Part shown: positions 14,744 to 14,892 of the stretch, piece by piece
How positions within the stretch are numbered: the first letter of the stretch is position 1
Layout: every line of letters starts with the position of its first letter
Assembly (NCBI GenBank): GCA_964533785.1
Contig: CAZHNG010000159.1
Span: 1-14,892 of the forward strand
Direction: 5' to 3'
DNA: 14,892 nucleotides
DNA from: JANQRV01 sp964533785
GTDB taxonomy: Bacteria > Bacteroidota > Bacteroidia > Chitinophagales > Saprospiraceae
Translations under genes and position numbers: made by a program
Notes under the pieces: model-generated
Database searches by the model: none
Told to the model about the DNA's origin: nothing
The model's input: only the letters and a program-made list of their open reading frames with translations

Positions 14744-14810
14744 TTGCCGGGTTAAACGGGGACGAACAACTTTAGGCTGTATACAGTACAGAACCCGTTA
14801 AACCCGGCAA
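14744..14810. terminator. Large inverted repeat after the DUF5723 gene, probable terminator or intergenic repeat
   Basis: TTGCCGGGTTAAACGGG (14744-14760) pairs with CCCGTTAAACCCGGCAA (14794-14810) at 16 of 17 positions, with a 33-base loop. A partial extra copy, ACCCGTTAACCC, follows at 14811-14822. The hairpin starts 22 bases after the stop of the preceding gene. The long loop and lack of a T-run make it look more like a dispersed repeat than a textbook terminator. The remaining sequence to 14892 shows no gene. Confidence 0.5.
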
Positions 14811-14892
14811 ACCCGTTAACCCTTAGCTCGCAATTTTAAAGTAAATATTAAAAATAGGTATAACTTCATGCCTCAGGTCTGCACGCAATACT

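Overview
The window looks like ordinary chromosome from a member of the Bacteroidota, most probably the Saprospiria (Lewinella-like). The evidence is a type IX secretion (T9SS) C-terminal sorting domain, a DUF5723-type outer-membrane protein, a bacillithiol gene (bshC), near absence of Shine-Dalgarno sequences, and several exact or near matches to the Bacteroidota -7 promoter box TAnnTTTG. The lineage below phylum level is inference.

Layout. Positions 1-134 may hold the tail of an unidentified gene. Positions 135-1270 (minus) carry a small four-helix membrane protein followed by a lipoprotein with three helix-hairpin-helix repeats. Positions 1365-2606 (plus) are the 3' part of a VIT/vWA-type cell-surface protein with a T9SS sorting domain; its 5' part, including the metal-binding half of the vWA domain, is missing. 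Next come pfkA (minus) with a palindrome inside its promoter, then a plus-strand TRAP transporter operon (dctQ, dctM) ending in a KdgF-like cupin. A heptanucleotide repeat forming a large inverted repeat separates the cupin from the convergent bshC-trxA pair. glpK (plus) is divergent from bshC and convergent with arfB. A DASH-type cryptochrome and rlmH follow on the plus strand. After rlmH lies a short remnant of an MmcQ/YjbR-family gene. The last gene is a large DUF5723 outer-membrane protein with an acidic linker and an extra C-terminal domain. A near-perfect inverted repeat lies just after it.

How the genes work together. Most are independent housekeeping or stress functions: glycolysis (pfkA), glycerol entry (glpK), ribosome rescue (arfB), 23S rRNA modification (rlmH), light or DNA-damage response (cryptochrome) and thiol redox (bshC with trxA). 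The TRAP-cupin operon is the one clear metabolic unit. By analogy with KdgF it may import and process an uronate-type acid, but no periplasmic binding protein is present here.

No phage, insertion sequence, CRISPR array, tRNA or rRNA was recognised. I see no convincing new multi-gene system. The most informative non-routine observations are the two decayed genes (1365-2606 and 12530-12685), the repeat structures at 3740-3841, 6111-6243 and 14744-14810, the possible pfkA operator, and the DUF5723 fusion.
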